Origin: Gemmataceae bacterium
Lineage (GTDB): Bacteria > Planctomycetota > Planctomycetia > Gemmatales > Gemmataceae
Assembly: GCA_020847555.1 (NCBI GenBank)
Contig: JADLBT010000125.1
Span: 1 to 16,488 of the forward strand
Reading direction: 5' to 3'
Length of the DNA stretch: 16,488 nt
The notes under the pieces were generated by a model. The model made no database searches. It was given only the letters and a program-made list of their open reading frames with translations, and was not told the DNA's origin. The position numbers and the translations under genes were made by a program. Positions 1 through 6,853 of the stretch are shown here, piece by piece (the first letter of the stretch is position 1; each line of letters begins with the position of its first letter).

Positions 1-40
1 GCCGCCCACACCGCGCCGCGGCGCGGACGACGGCCCCTAA
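1..40 (+). CDS. Possible C-terminal end of an upstream gene
   Basis: The second reading frame is open from the left edge to a TAA at 38-40 and would end in the residues PPTPRRGADDGP. The stop lies 8 nt before the ATG of the ABC ATPase, which is the spacing expected in an operon. Twelve codons of GC-rich sequence are far too few to identify a protein, and the frame may be open by chance. A perfect 16-nt palindrome (11-26) lies inside this stretch. Confidence 0.2.
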   Translation, partial: PPTPRRGADDGP

Positions 41-48
41 CCCTGCCC

Positions 49-1050
49 ATGGCCTTCATCGACCTGCACCACCTCAGCCGCATGTTCGGCCGGCACTGCG
101 CCCTGGACGATGTGACGCTGCGCCTGGAGCCGGGGCGCATCGGACTGCTCGGGCCGAACGGAGCGGGCAAATCGACGCTGCTGAAAATCCTCCTGGGCCT
201 GCTCCCGCCCACCGCCGGCTCCGGCGAGGTACTGGGGCAGGCGCTCGACGTGCCGACGACCGGACTGAGCGCGCTCAACCCCCTGCGCGGGCTGCGCGCT
301 CTGGGGCGGGCGCTGTTCGGCGCCGGCAGCGCGCTGCGCCGGTCCATCGGCTACATGCCCGAGGCCGACGCCCTCGTCCCCGGTATGACCGGCGCCCGGT
401 ATGTCTCGCTCGCGGGTGAACTGTACGGCATGGCGCCCCGCCAGGCCCAGCGCCGAGCCCACGAGGTGCTCACCTACCTCGACCTGGAGGAAGCGCGCTA
501 CCGCAAGCTGGAGGAATACTCCACCGGCATGAAGCAGCGGATCAAACTGGCTCAGGCGCTCGTCCACGACCCGCCGGTACTCGTGCTCGACGAGCCGACG
601 AGCGGCATGGACCCCGCCGGCCGCGACCGCATGCTCGACCTGCTGCTGGCCCTGGGCCACGACCACGGGAAGGCGATCCTGCTCTCGACGCACCTGCTCG
701 GCGACGTGGAGCGGGTGTGCGAAACTGCTGTCATCCTCCACCGCGGGAAGATCCTCCTGCACGGTCCGGTCGAGCAACTCCGGGCGCGCAGGCACGATCG
801 CTACCGCTTGCAAATCGAGGGCACCCCGGACGCCTTCCTGGAGGAGTTGCGGCTCGAAGGGGTACAGGTGCTGCACGACAACGGCAGGGGCGAGCTGCGC
901 GTGGTGGTCCCGCCCGACTGGATCGCGCGCGCCTTCTTCGCCCTGGCCGATAACCACGGCGTTCTGCTGCGCGGCCTGCAGCCCGATGACGAATCCCTCG
1001 GCGAGCTGTTCCACCGCGTGATCGAGGAAGCAGACGGCAGAAGGCAGTAG
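49..1050 (+). CDS. ABC transporter ATP-binding protein (ABC-2 exporter type)
   Basis: This is the nucleotide-binding subunit of an ABC-2 type exporter; it hydrolyses ATP on the cytoplasmic face of the membrane to drive the permease encoded next. The 333-residue protein shows Walker A GPNGAGKS (35-42), the signature STGMKQR (158-164), Walker B VLVLDEP (177-183) and the switch histidine in LLSTHLL (His215). The segment between the Walker A strand and the GYMPE motif (about 64-100) is roughly 20 residues longer than is usual in this family. After about residue 235 comes a C-terminal accessory region typical of DrrA/CcmA-like exporters. The ATG at 49 has no clear Shine-Dalgarno sequence but sits 8 nt after an upstream stop, so translational coupling is possible. 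The last codons (ADGRRQ, stop) fall within a GGCAG-rich repeat. The substrate cannot be inferred. Confidence 0.95.
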   Translation: MAFIDLHHLSRMFGRHCALDDVTLRLEPGRIGLLGPNGAGKSTLLKILLGLLPPTAGSGEVLGQALDVPTTGLSALNPLRGLRALGRALFGAGSALRRSIGYMPEADALVPGMTGARYVSLAGELYGMAPRQAQRRAHEVLTYLDLEEARYRKLEEYSTGMKQRIKLAQALVHDPPVLVLDEPTSGMDPAGRDRMLDLLLALGHDHGKAILLSTHLLGDVERVCETAVILHRGKILLHGPVEQLRARRHDRYRLQIEGTPDAFLEELRLEGVQVLHDNGRGELRVVVPPDWIARAFFALADNHGVLLRGLQPDDESLGELFHRVIEEADGRRQ

Positions 1051-1073
1051 GCAGCCAGGACTGCCGACTGCCT
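1042..1073. repeat. GGCAG-type imperfect hairpin across the ATPase stop codon
   Basis: GGCAGTAGGCAG (1043-1054) pairs with CTGCCGACTGCC (1061-1072) with one mismatch and a 6-nt loop; A1042 and T1073 extend the stem. The TAG stop of the ATPase (1048-1050) is inside the left arm, and two more GGCAG units (1036-1040 and the start of the arm) precede it. It lies 19 nt before the permease ATG, so it could modulate readthrough or translation of the permease, or be an inserted short repeat. The stem is visible; a function is inferred. Confidence 0.55.
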
Positions 1074-1091
1074 ATCGGAAGCGAGGCATCC

Positions 1092-2087
1092 ATGACGTCG
1101 AGCGCTCGACCGGACGTGAGCCTGCTCCACTATCGGCCCTGGCGCGGGGCGTTCCGCGGGCCGCTGGGGGCGGTCTGGCCGATCGCGCGCACGGCCCTGG
1201 GAATGCTGCTGCGGCGCAGACTGTTCTGGTTCCTCTACGCCGCCGGCCTGCTCATCTTCCTGATGTTCTTCTTTGGCACGCTGCTGCTCGACTGGGCTCA
1301 GACGCAGCTGACGAACATGCCGTTCGAGCTGTCCGCCAACAGCCGCAAGCTCGGGTCGCAGGATCTGGTCCGGATGATCAAGCGGCCGCTGGAGGTGCTG
1401 AACGGCAGCCAACGCACGTTCGCGTATTTTTTCATGTACCAGGGCGCCATGCTCATGGTCACCCTCGCCCTGGCCGGGTCGGTGCTGGTCGGGAACGACT
1501 TCCGGTTCGGAAGCCTGCCGTACTACCTCGCCAAGCCGCTGTCGCGATGGCACTACATCCTCGGCAAGTGCCTCGCCGTCGGGGTCGTCGTCAATCTGCT
1601 GACCACCGTGCCGGCGCTGGCGCTGTATGTGCAGCACGGCATGGGCGACCTGGCGTACTTCACCGACCCGGACTACTTCTGGAACACCAACTCGGGCCGG
1701 GGGCCGGCCGGCCTGCCGCTGCTGCTCGGCATCCTCGGCTACGGGCTGCTGCTGACCGTCTTCCTCAGCGTCGCCCTGGTCGCAACCGCCAGTTGGGTGC
1801 GGCGGACGGTGCCGATGATCATGGTCTGGACGACGGTGTTCCTGTTCTTCCGCCTGCTCGCGACCATGCTGGTGGACGGCCTCGGTTATCACGAACGGTG
1901 GCGGCTGATCGATCTGTGGAATAACCTCCGTCTCGTCGGATACGCTTGCCTGGAGATCGAGCGGCCGTACATTCGGCCCAGCCCCCAGCCGGCGATTTAC
2001 GAGGCGGCCCTCGTGCTGGCAGCGGTGTGGTTGCTGTGCCTGGGCTATTTGAACCGGCGGGTGAAGGCCGTCGAAATTATCGGTTGA
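1092..2087 (+). CDS. ABC-2 type transporter permease
   Basis: This 331-residue membrane protein is the likely partner of the ATPase just upstream (41-nt gap). Six hydrophobic segments are visible at about 44-66, 113-134, 154-180, 208-235, 239-261 and 302-321, the usual topology for an ABC-2 permease. A long hydrophilic loop of about 45 residues separates segments 1 and 2. The segment-2/3 region, with VLVGNDFRFGSLPYYLAKPLSR, resembles the 'large loss of surface, return of control' region typical of ABC-2 permeases acting with CcmA-like ATPases. GAGG ends 7 nt before the ATG (GAGGCATCC) and supports this start. The gene ends at a TGA about 40 nt before a strong inverted repeat. The substrate is unknown; export of a lipid, polysaccharide, drug or ion-linked compound are all possible. 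Confidence 0.88.
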   Translation: MTSSARPDVSLLHYRPWRGAFRGPLGAVWPIARTALGMLLRRRLFWFLYAAGLLIFLMFFFGTLLLDWAQTQLTNMPFELSANSRKLGSQDLVRMIKRPLEVLNGSQRTFAYFFMYQGAMLMVTLALAGSVLVGNDFRFGSLPYYLAKPLSRWHYILGKCLAVGVVVNLLTTVPALALYVQHGMGDLAYFTDPDYFWNTNSGRGPAGLPLLLGILGYGLLLTVFLSVALVATASWVRRTVPMIMVWTTVFLFFRLLATMLVDGLGYHERWRLIDLWNNLRLVGYACLEIERPYIRPSPQPAIYEAALVLAAVWLLCLGYLNRRVKAVEIIG

Positions 2088-2126
2088 GGGCACTACGCGA
2101 AGAGCAGTGCCGACCCGGGCGAGGGT

Positions 2127-2169
2127 GTCCGAGCCGCGCACGCCGCGCAGCGGCGTGCGCGGCTCGGAC
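2127..2169. terminator. Perfect 20-bp inverted repeat between convergent genes
   Basis: The left arm (2127-2146, starting GTCCGAGCCGCGC) is fully complementary to the right arm (2150-2169, ending GGCTCGGAC) around a 3-nt GCA loop. It sits 40 nt after the permease stop and 11 nt from the stop of the minus-strand sulfatase, where a bidirectional terminator is expected. There is no following T-run, so classical intrinsic termination is uncertain. The outer bases TCCGAGCC match the repeat at 6769-6830. Confidence 0.65.
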
Positions 2170-2179
2170 GCCGTCGGCG

Positions 2180-3580
2180 TTACCGATTGAGCGCCGGATT
2201 CTCCTCGCGGTAGAGGATGATCCAGGGATCGTTCGTCCGGGTTTGCCACGCCCTTAGTTGGCGCTGCAGGTCGTTCAGGACGTCCGCGTGAGCGGGGTCG
2301 CTCGCCAGGTTGCGCAACTCGTTGGGGTCTTTCCTCAGGTCGTAAAGCTCCAGCGCCGGACGATTGAGGAAAGCCGCTACGCCGCGCTGGCCCATCATCT
2401 TGTCGCCGCGCTTGCGGATGCCTTGCCAGGCGGCCGAGCCCCACAGGTCCGACGGCAGAGGGAACTCCTGGCGGGGAGCAAGATTGAGAAGGAGTTTGTA
2501 GTCCTTGGTGACGATCGCCCGCATCGGGTAATACATGGTGATCTCGTGGAACTGGTGCGACGCGAAGACGGCGTCGCGCCCCTTCGCGCCGTCCTTGAGC
2601 AGCGGCAGCAGCGACTGGCCCGGCAACTCGTACTTCGGCCCCTTCACCTTCGCGAAATCGAGGATGGTCGGCGCGAGATCGACGTAGCTGGCGAGCGCGT
2701 CGGTCGTGCGCCCCTGCGGCCGGCCGGGCGCGGCAATCAGCAGCGGCAGGTGGATACCGGCGGCGTAGAGGGTCGTCTTCGCGCCGGGGACCGGGATGCC
2801 GTTGTCGCTGACGAAGAGGATCAGTGTGTTCTCCAGCTGCCCCGTCTCGCGCAGCACCTCCAGCAGCAGGCCGACGCCGCGGTCCATGCGGCTCACCGAC
2901 TGGTAGTACTCGGCCAGTTCCTTGCGCACCTCCGGCGTGTCGGGCAGGTGGTACGGGACGACCACCTTCGCCGGGTCGTAGGGCTTCTCGGCCGGATCGT
3001 TCCTGAACTTCTCGTTCCCGAACCCCTTGGCGGCGCGGTGGGGGTCGCTGAAGGCGTGGACGAGGAAGAAGGGCCGCCTGTCACGCTGGTTGATGAACGC
3101 GCGGGCGAACTTCGCCATCGCCGCCACGTCCCGGTTACCGCCCGTCCCCTTGGTGAGCACCTGGTGGAAGTTGTAAACGGCGTTCGGGCCGACGTGGAAC
3201 TTGCCGATCAGGCCGGTCCAGTACCCGCCGGCGCGCAGCAGGTTCGCGAGGCTCTGCACCCACGGGTGCGCCTCCTGCTTGTGGGTGGCGTGCTGCAAGC
3301 CGTACTGGCCGTTCTGATGGGTGAACATCCCGGTCAGGATGCTGGCCCGGCTGGGGCTGCACGAGGCGACGGTCGCATACGCCCTGGTGAACCGGGTGCC
3401 CCGCTTCGCCAGGGCGTCGAGGCTCGGGGTACGGATCGCCTGGTTGCCGTAGCAGCCGAGATCCCGGCCGAGGTCGTCGGCGATGATCAGAACGACGTTG
3501 CGCGGCGTCTCCTGGGCGGTCGCCGGCGCGGGAGCCAGCAGCCAGGAGAGGGCCAGCGCAAGACCAAGGAGCCGTCGCAT
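2180..3580 (-). CDS. Secreted sulfatase, N-sulfoglucosamine sulfohydrolase (SGSH)-like
   Basis: This is a type I sulfatase of the alkaline-phosphatase superfamily, predicted to hydrolyse sulfate groups outside the cytoplasm. The protein has 466 residues. A signal peptide covers residues 1 to about 22. The calcium-site pair Asp35-Asp36 lies in IIADDLG, the formylglycine motif is CSPSR (Cys74-Arg78), and further active-site elements are GKFHVGP (Lys127, His129), SDPHR (His181) and SDNG (Asp259, Asn260). Long stretches follow the human heparan N-sulfatase SGSH: CSPSRAS..TG..HQNG.YGL near the active site, DPHR, and near the C terminus the SHQ.HE.TM.YPMR and ELYDL..DP.E..NLA blocks. Heparan-type or another N-/O-sulfated glycan is therefore a plausible substrate, but specificity is not proven. 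The ATG at 3580 was chosen because GGAGGG lies 6 nt upstream and a signal peptide follows directly; a longer frame to 3691 has no such support. Divergent from the next sulfatase gene. Confidence 0.93.
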   Translation of the reverse strand: MRRLLGLALALSWLLAPAPATAQETPRNVVLIIADDLGRDLGCYGNQAIRTPSLDALAKRGTRFTRAYATVASCSPSRASILTGMFTHQNGQYGLQHATHKQEAHPWVQSLANLLRAGGYWTGLIGKFHVGPNAVYNFHQVLTKGTGGNRDVAAMAKFARAFINQRDRRPFFLVHAFSDPHRAAKGFGNEKFRNDPAEKPYDPAKVVVPYHLPDTPEVRKELAEYYQSVSRMDRGVGLLLEVLRETGQLENTLILFVSDNGIPVPGAKTTLYAAGIHLPLLIAAPGRPQGRTTDALASYVDLAPTILDFAKVKGPKYELPGQSLLPLLKDGAKGRDAVFASHQFHEITMYYPMRAIVTKDYKLLLNLAPRQEFPLPSDLWGSAAWQGIRKRGDKMMGQRGVAAFLNRPALELYDLRKDPNELRNLASDPAHADVLNDLQRQLRAWQTRTNDPWIILYREENPALNR

Positions 3581-3619
3581 CGATGTCCCTCCAGCGGGTG
3601 TCGGGGTGAGCGTTTGGGT

Positions 3620-3649
3620 AATGTACGCGCCGGGCCGGCCGGGAAACAA
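3620..3649 (-). promoter_or_regulatory. Candidate promoter for the SGSH-like sulfatase
   Basis: Read on the minus strand, TTGTTT (3649-3644) and TACATT (3625-3620) are separated by 18 bp, a sigma-70-like arrangement with 3/6 and 4/6 matches. The -10 ends 39 bases before the ATG at 3580. It stands out as the AT-richer part of a GC-rich region. This is a visual match only. Confidence 0.3.
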
Positions 3650-3672
3650 CCGAATCCCGTCAGCTTCTTCGT

Positions 3673-3701
3673 TTGCCCCGCGCGGCCGCACCTTCTACGA
3701 T
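3673..3701 (+). promoter_or_regulatory. Candidate promoter for the arylsulfatase-like gene
   Basis: TTGCCC (3673-3678) and TACGAT (3696-3701) are spaced by exactly 17 bp, each matching the sigma-70 consensus at 4 of 6 positions. Transcription would start near 3708, leaving about 40 nt to the possible leader ORF at 3750 and about 170 nt to the sulfatase ATG. Visual match only. Confidence 0.35.
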
Positions 3702-3749
3702 CAACCCCACACAGCGCCTTCCCGAGCCCTTCTCGCAGGAGCCCGACCG

Positions 3750-3884
3750 ATGAGCCCGGGGAACGTCCCTCTCCATCGAATCCTGGCGCGGTCGGCCGGG
3801 GCGCGGCGGGGTCGGGAAGGCATCGGTCCGGTTCCCCGTGCAGGCGCGGGACGCTCCTGCGTCCGTTGCGAGATCCTCTCATGA
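3750..3884 (+). CDS. Possible 44-residue upstream leader ORF overlapping the sulfatase start (ATGA)
   Basis: The ATG at 3750 follows AGGAG (3737-3741) at a good distance of 8 nt. The frame runs 44 codons to a TGA (3882-3884) that shares ATGA with the sulfatase start codon at 3881. The sulfatase itself has no clear Shine-Dalgarno sequence, so coupled translation is an attractive reading. Against it, the peptide (MSPGNVPLHRIL..., Arg/Gly-rich) resembles no protein I recognise, and because the sulfatase starts with ATGA any open upstream frame in that register stops there automatically. Treat as a hypothesis. Confidence 0.25.
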   Translation: MSPGNVPLHRILARSAGARRGREGIGPVPRAGAGRSCVRCEILS

Positions 3885-5287
3885 CGACTCCCTCACTGCT
3901 CCGGCCAATCCTGGGTGCCTGCGCGGCGTTGCTGGCCCTGCCCCTGGCAGGCGAGGCGGCCGGCGGCAAGAAGACCCGGCCGACCAACGTCATCATCATC
4001 TTCGCCGACGACCTCGGGTACGCCGACCTGGCGTGCTACGGCGCGAAGCAGATCAGGACGCCGAACCTCGACCGGATGGGGAAACGCGGCGTGCGGTTCA
4101 CCAGTTTCTACGCCGCCCAGCCGGTCTGCTCCGCGTCCCGGACCGCCCTGCTGCCGGGCCGCGACCCGAACCGGGTCGGCATTCTCGGCGCTCTCGGGCC
4201 GGCGAGCAAGAACGGCCTGGGCAAGGACGAGCGGACCATCGCCGACATCCTCAAGGCCCTCGGGTACGCCACCGGCATCGTCGGCAAGTGGCACCTCGGC
4301 CACCTGCCCGAGCACCTGCCGACCCGGCACGGCTTCGACCAGTATGATGGTTTGCCGTACTCGAACGACATGTGGCCGAAGCACCCGACCGCGAAGTTCC
4401 CGGACCTGCCACTCGTCAGCGGGGAGAAGACCATCGCCCGCAACCCGGACCAGTCGAAGCTGACGAGTGAGTACACCGAGAAGGCGGTCGATTTCATCGC
4501 CCGCAACAAGGACCGGCCGTTCTTCCTGTACGTTGCCCACAGCATGCCGCACGTTCCGCTGTTCGTCTCCGAGCGCTTCCGCGGCAAGTCGCAGGGCGGG
4601 CTGTACGGAGACGTGATCGAGGAACTCGACTGGTCGGTCGGGCGGATTCTCGACGCGGTGCGCCGGCACGGGCTGGAGGAAGACACGCTGGTGATCTTCA
4701 CCTCGGACAACGGGCCGTGGTTGTCCTACGGCAACCACGGCGGCTCGGCCGGCCCGCTGCGCGAGGGCAAGGGGACAACCTGGGAGGGCGGGGTGCGCGT
4801 GCCGATGCTCGCCCTGTGGCCGGGGAGAATCCCCGCCGGCTCGACGTGTCCCGAACCCGCCATGACCATCGACCTGCTGCCGACCATCACCCGCGTGACG
4901 AAGGGGAAACTGCCGAAGCTCGCGCCGGACGGCAAGGACATCTGGCCGCTGCTCGCCGGAGAGCCGGGAGCGAAGAGCCCGCACGAGGCGTACTACTTCT
5001 ACTGGGGGCGCCACCTCCAGGGGGTGCGCAGCGGGAAGTGGAAGCTGTACTTTCCGCACAGCTACCGAACGCTCGCCGGCGGACCCGGCGGCCGCGACGG
5101 CAAGCCGGCCCCGTACAGGGAAGCGAAGGCCGGACTGGAACTGTACGACCTGGAGGCCGACCTCGGCGAGCGAACCAACGTCGCGGATCGCCACCCGGAG
5201 GTGGTACGGCGGCTGCAGATGCTGGCGGACCGCGCTCGCGCCGACCTGGGCGACGTGCAACCCAGGGTGAAGGGCCAGAAGAAGTGA
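3881..5287 (+). CDS. Secreted sulfatase, arylsulfatase A-like
   Basis: This is a second type I sulfatase, 468 residues, predicted to remove sulfate esters from an extracytoplasmic substrate. A signal peptide covers about residues 1-26. Active-site elements visible are the metal pair Asp43-Asp44 in FADDLGYAD, the formylglycine motif CSASR (Cys83-Arg87, with Ala where Pro is more common), GKWHLG, and SDNGP. The sequences YSNDMWP and GPLREGKGTTWEGGVRVP are characteristic of arylsulfatase A/GALNS-like enzymes. The C terminus carries the usual ELYDLEADLGERTNVA block. The ATG at 3881 is the first Met preceding a good signal peptide; the frame is open far upstream only because it runs antisense through the neighbouring sulfatase gene. 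No good Shine-Dalgarno sequence precedes it. It is followed, 141 nt later, by the FGE gene expected to activate it. The natural substrate cannot be deduced. Confidence 0.93.
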   Translation: MTTPSLLRPILGACAALLALPLAGEAAGGKKTRPTNVIIIFADDLGYADLACYGAKQIRTPNLDRMGKRGVRFTSFYAAQPVCSASRTALLPGRDPNRVGILGALGPASKNGLGKDERTIADILKALGYATGIVGKWHLGHLPEHLPTRHGFDQYDGLPYSNDMWPKHPTAKFPDLPLVSGEKTIARNPDQSKLTSEYTEKAVDFIARNKDRPFFLYVAHSMPHVPLFVSERFRGKSQGGLYGDVIEELDWSVGRILDAVRRHGLEEDTLVIFTSDNGPWLSYGNHGGSAGPLREGKGTTWEGGVRVPMLALWPGRIPAGSTCPEPAMTIDLLPTITRVTKGKLPKLAPDGKDIWPLLAGEPGAKSPHEAYYFYWGRHLQGVRSGKWKLYFPHSYRTLAGGPGGRDGKPAPYREAKAGLELYDLEADLGERTNVADRHPEVVRRLQMLADRARADLGDVQPRVKGQKK

Positions 5288-5310
5288 AAACCCACGGGTG
5301 GCGGTTCGTG
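5288..5310. repeat. Lone half copy of a hairpin repeat arm
   Basis: Starting at the stop codon of the sulfatase, AAACCCACGGGTGGCG matches the outer arm of the hairpin at 9837-9907 (AAAGCCCACGGGTGGCG) except for one base, with a partly matching continuation TTCGTGG. I find no complementary arm nearby, so it would not fold into the same hairpin. Confidence 0.5.
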
Positions 5311-5343
5311 GACTTTGAAGGGCCATCCAGCAGCCCGGGGGAG

Positions 5344-5372
5344 TTGCATGGCGACGGCGCCGGCCTTATCAT
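5344..5372 (+). promoter_or_regulatory. Candidate promoter for the FGE gene
   Basis: TTGCAT (5344-5349) is followed after 17 bp by TATCAT (5367-5372), matching the -35 at 3/6 and the -10 at 5/6. The FGE start codon is 57 nt further on. This would let the FGE be transcribed independently of the upstream sulfatase. Visual match only. Confidence 0.35.
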
Positions 5373-5428
5373 CCAGGAAGTTCGCGCGCTTACTCCCCTG
5401 AACGAACTACGCGACGAGAGACGGAACG

Positions 5429-6745
<1,317 letters not shown>

Positions 6746-6768
6746 TGACCGGCGCCCAGATAATCTCC

Positions 6769-6830
6769 TCCGAGCCCGCAGCGTCAGCGCGGGAGCGAGC
6801 CTCGTCCCGCGCTGACGCTGCGGGCTCGGA
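6769..6830. repeat. Perfect 26-bp inverted repeat (interspersed repeat / possible terminator)
   Basis: The left arm (6769-6794, TCCGAGCCCGCAGCGTCAGC...) is exactly complementary to the right arm (6805-6830) around a 10-nt loop. It fills the gap between the FGE stop and the third sulfatase, ending 23 nt before that ATG and just upstream of its Shine-Dalgarno sequence. There is no T-run. The outer bases resemble the repeat at 2127-2169 and the AGCGYCAGCGC core recurs at 15270-15280, which points to a dispersed repeat family. It could end FGE transcription or act as an mRNA stabiliser. Confidence 0.8.
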
Positions 6831-6853
6831 CAGTCGTAACCAATGGAGCGATC

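Larger units (their letters stand above)
3581..3880. other. 300-bp divergent intergenic region between two sulfatase genes
   Basis: This region separates the ATG codons of two divergently transcribed sulfatase genes and should hold both promoters. I see one promoter-like pair for each direction (listed separately) and a possible 44-codon leader ORF on the plus strand. No convincing operator palindrome or RNA gene was found. Confidence 0.6.

Noticed and set aside
11..26. Perfect 16-nt palindrome CCGCGCCGCGGCGCGG
   Set aside because: Made only of G and C in a very GC-rich region and cut close to the window edge; a chance dyad is likely and no context supports a function.
801..2444. Minus-strand frame of 547 codons opposite the ABC genes
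   Set aside because: Low-complexity Gln/Arg/Pro-rich translation, antisense to two clear transporter genes and crossing a terminator-like repeat and the sulfatase end.
2258..3880. Upstream extension of the arylsulfatase-like frame
   Set aside because: The extension is antisense to the SGSH-like sulfatase; the true N terminus is the signal peptide starting at 3881.
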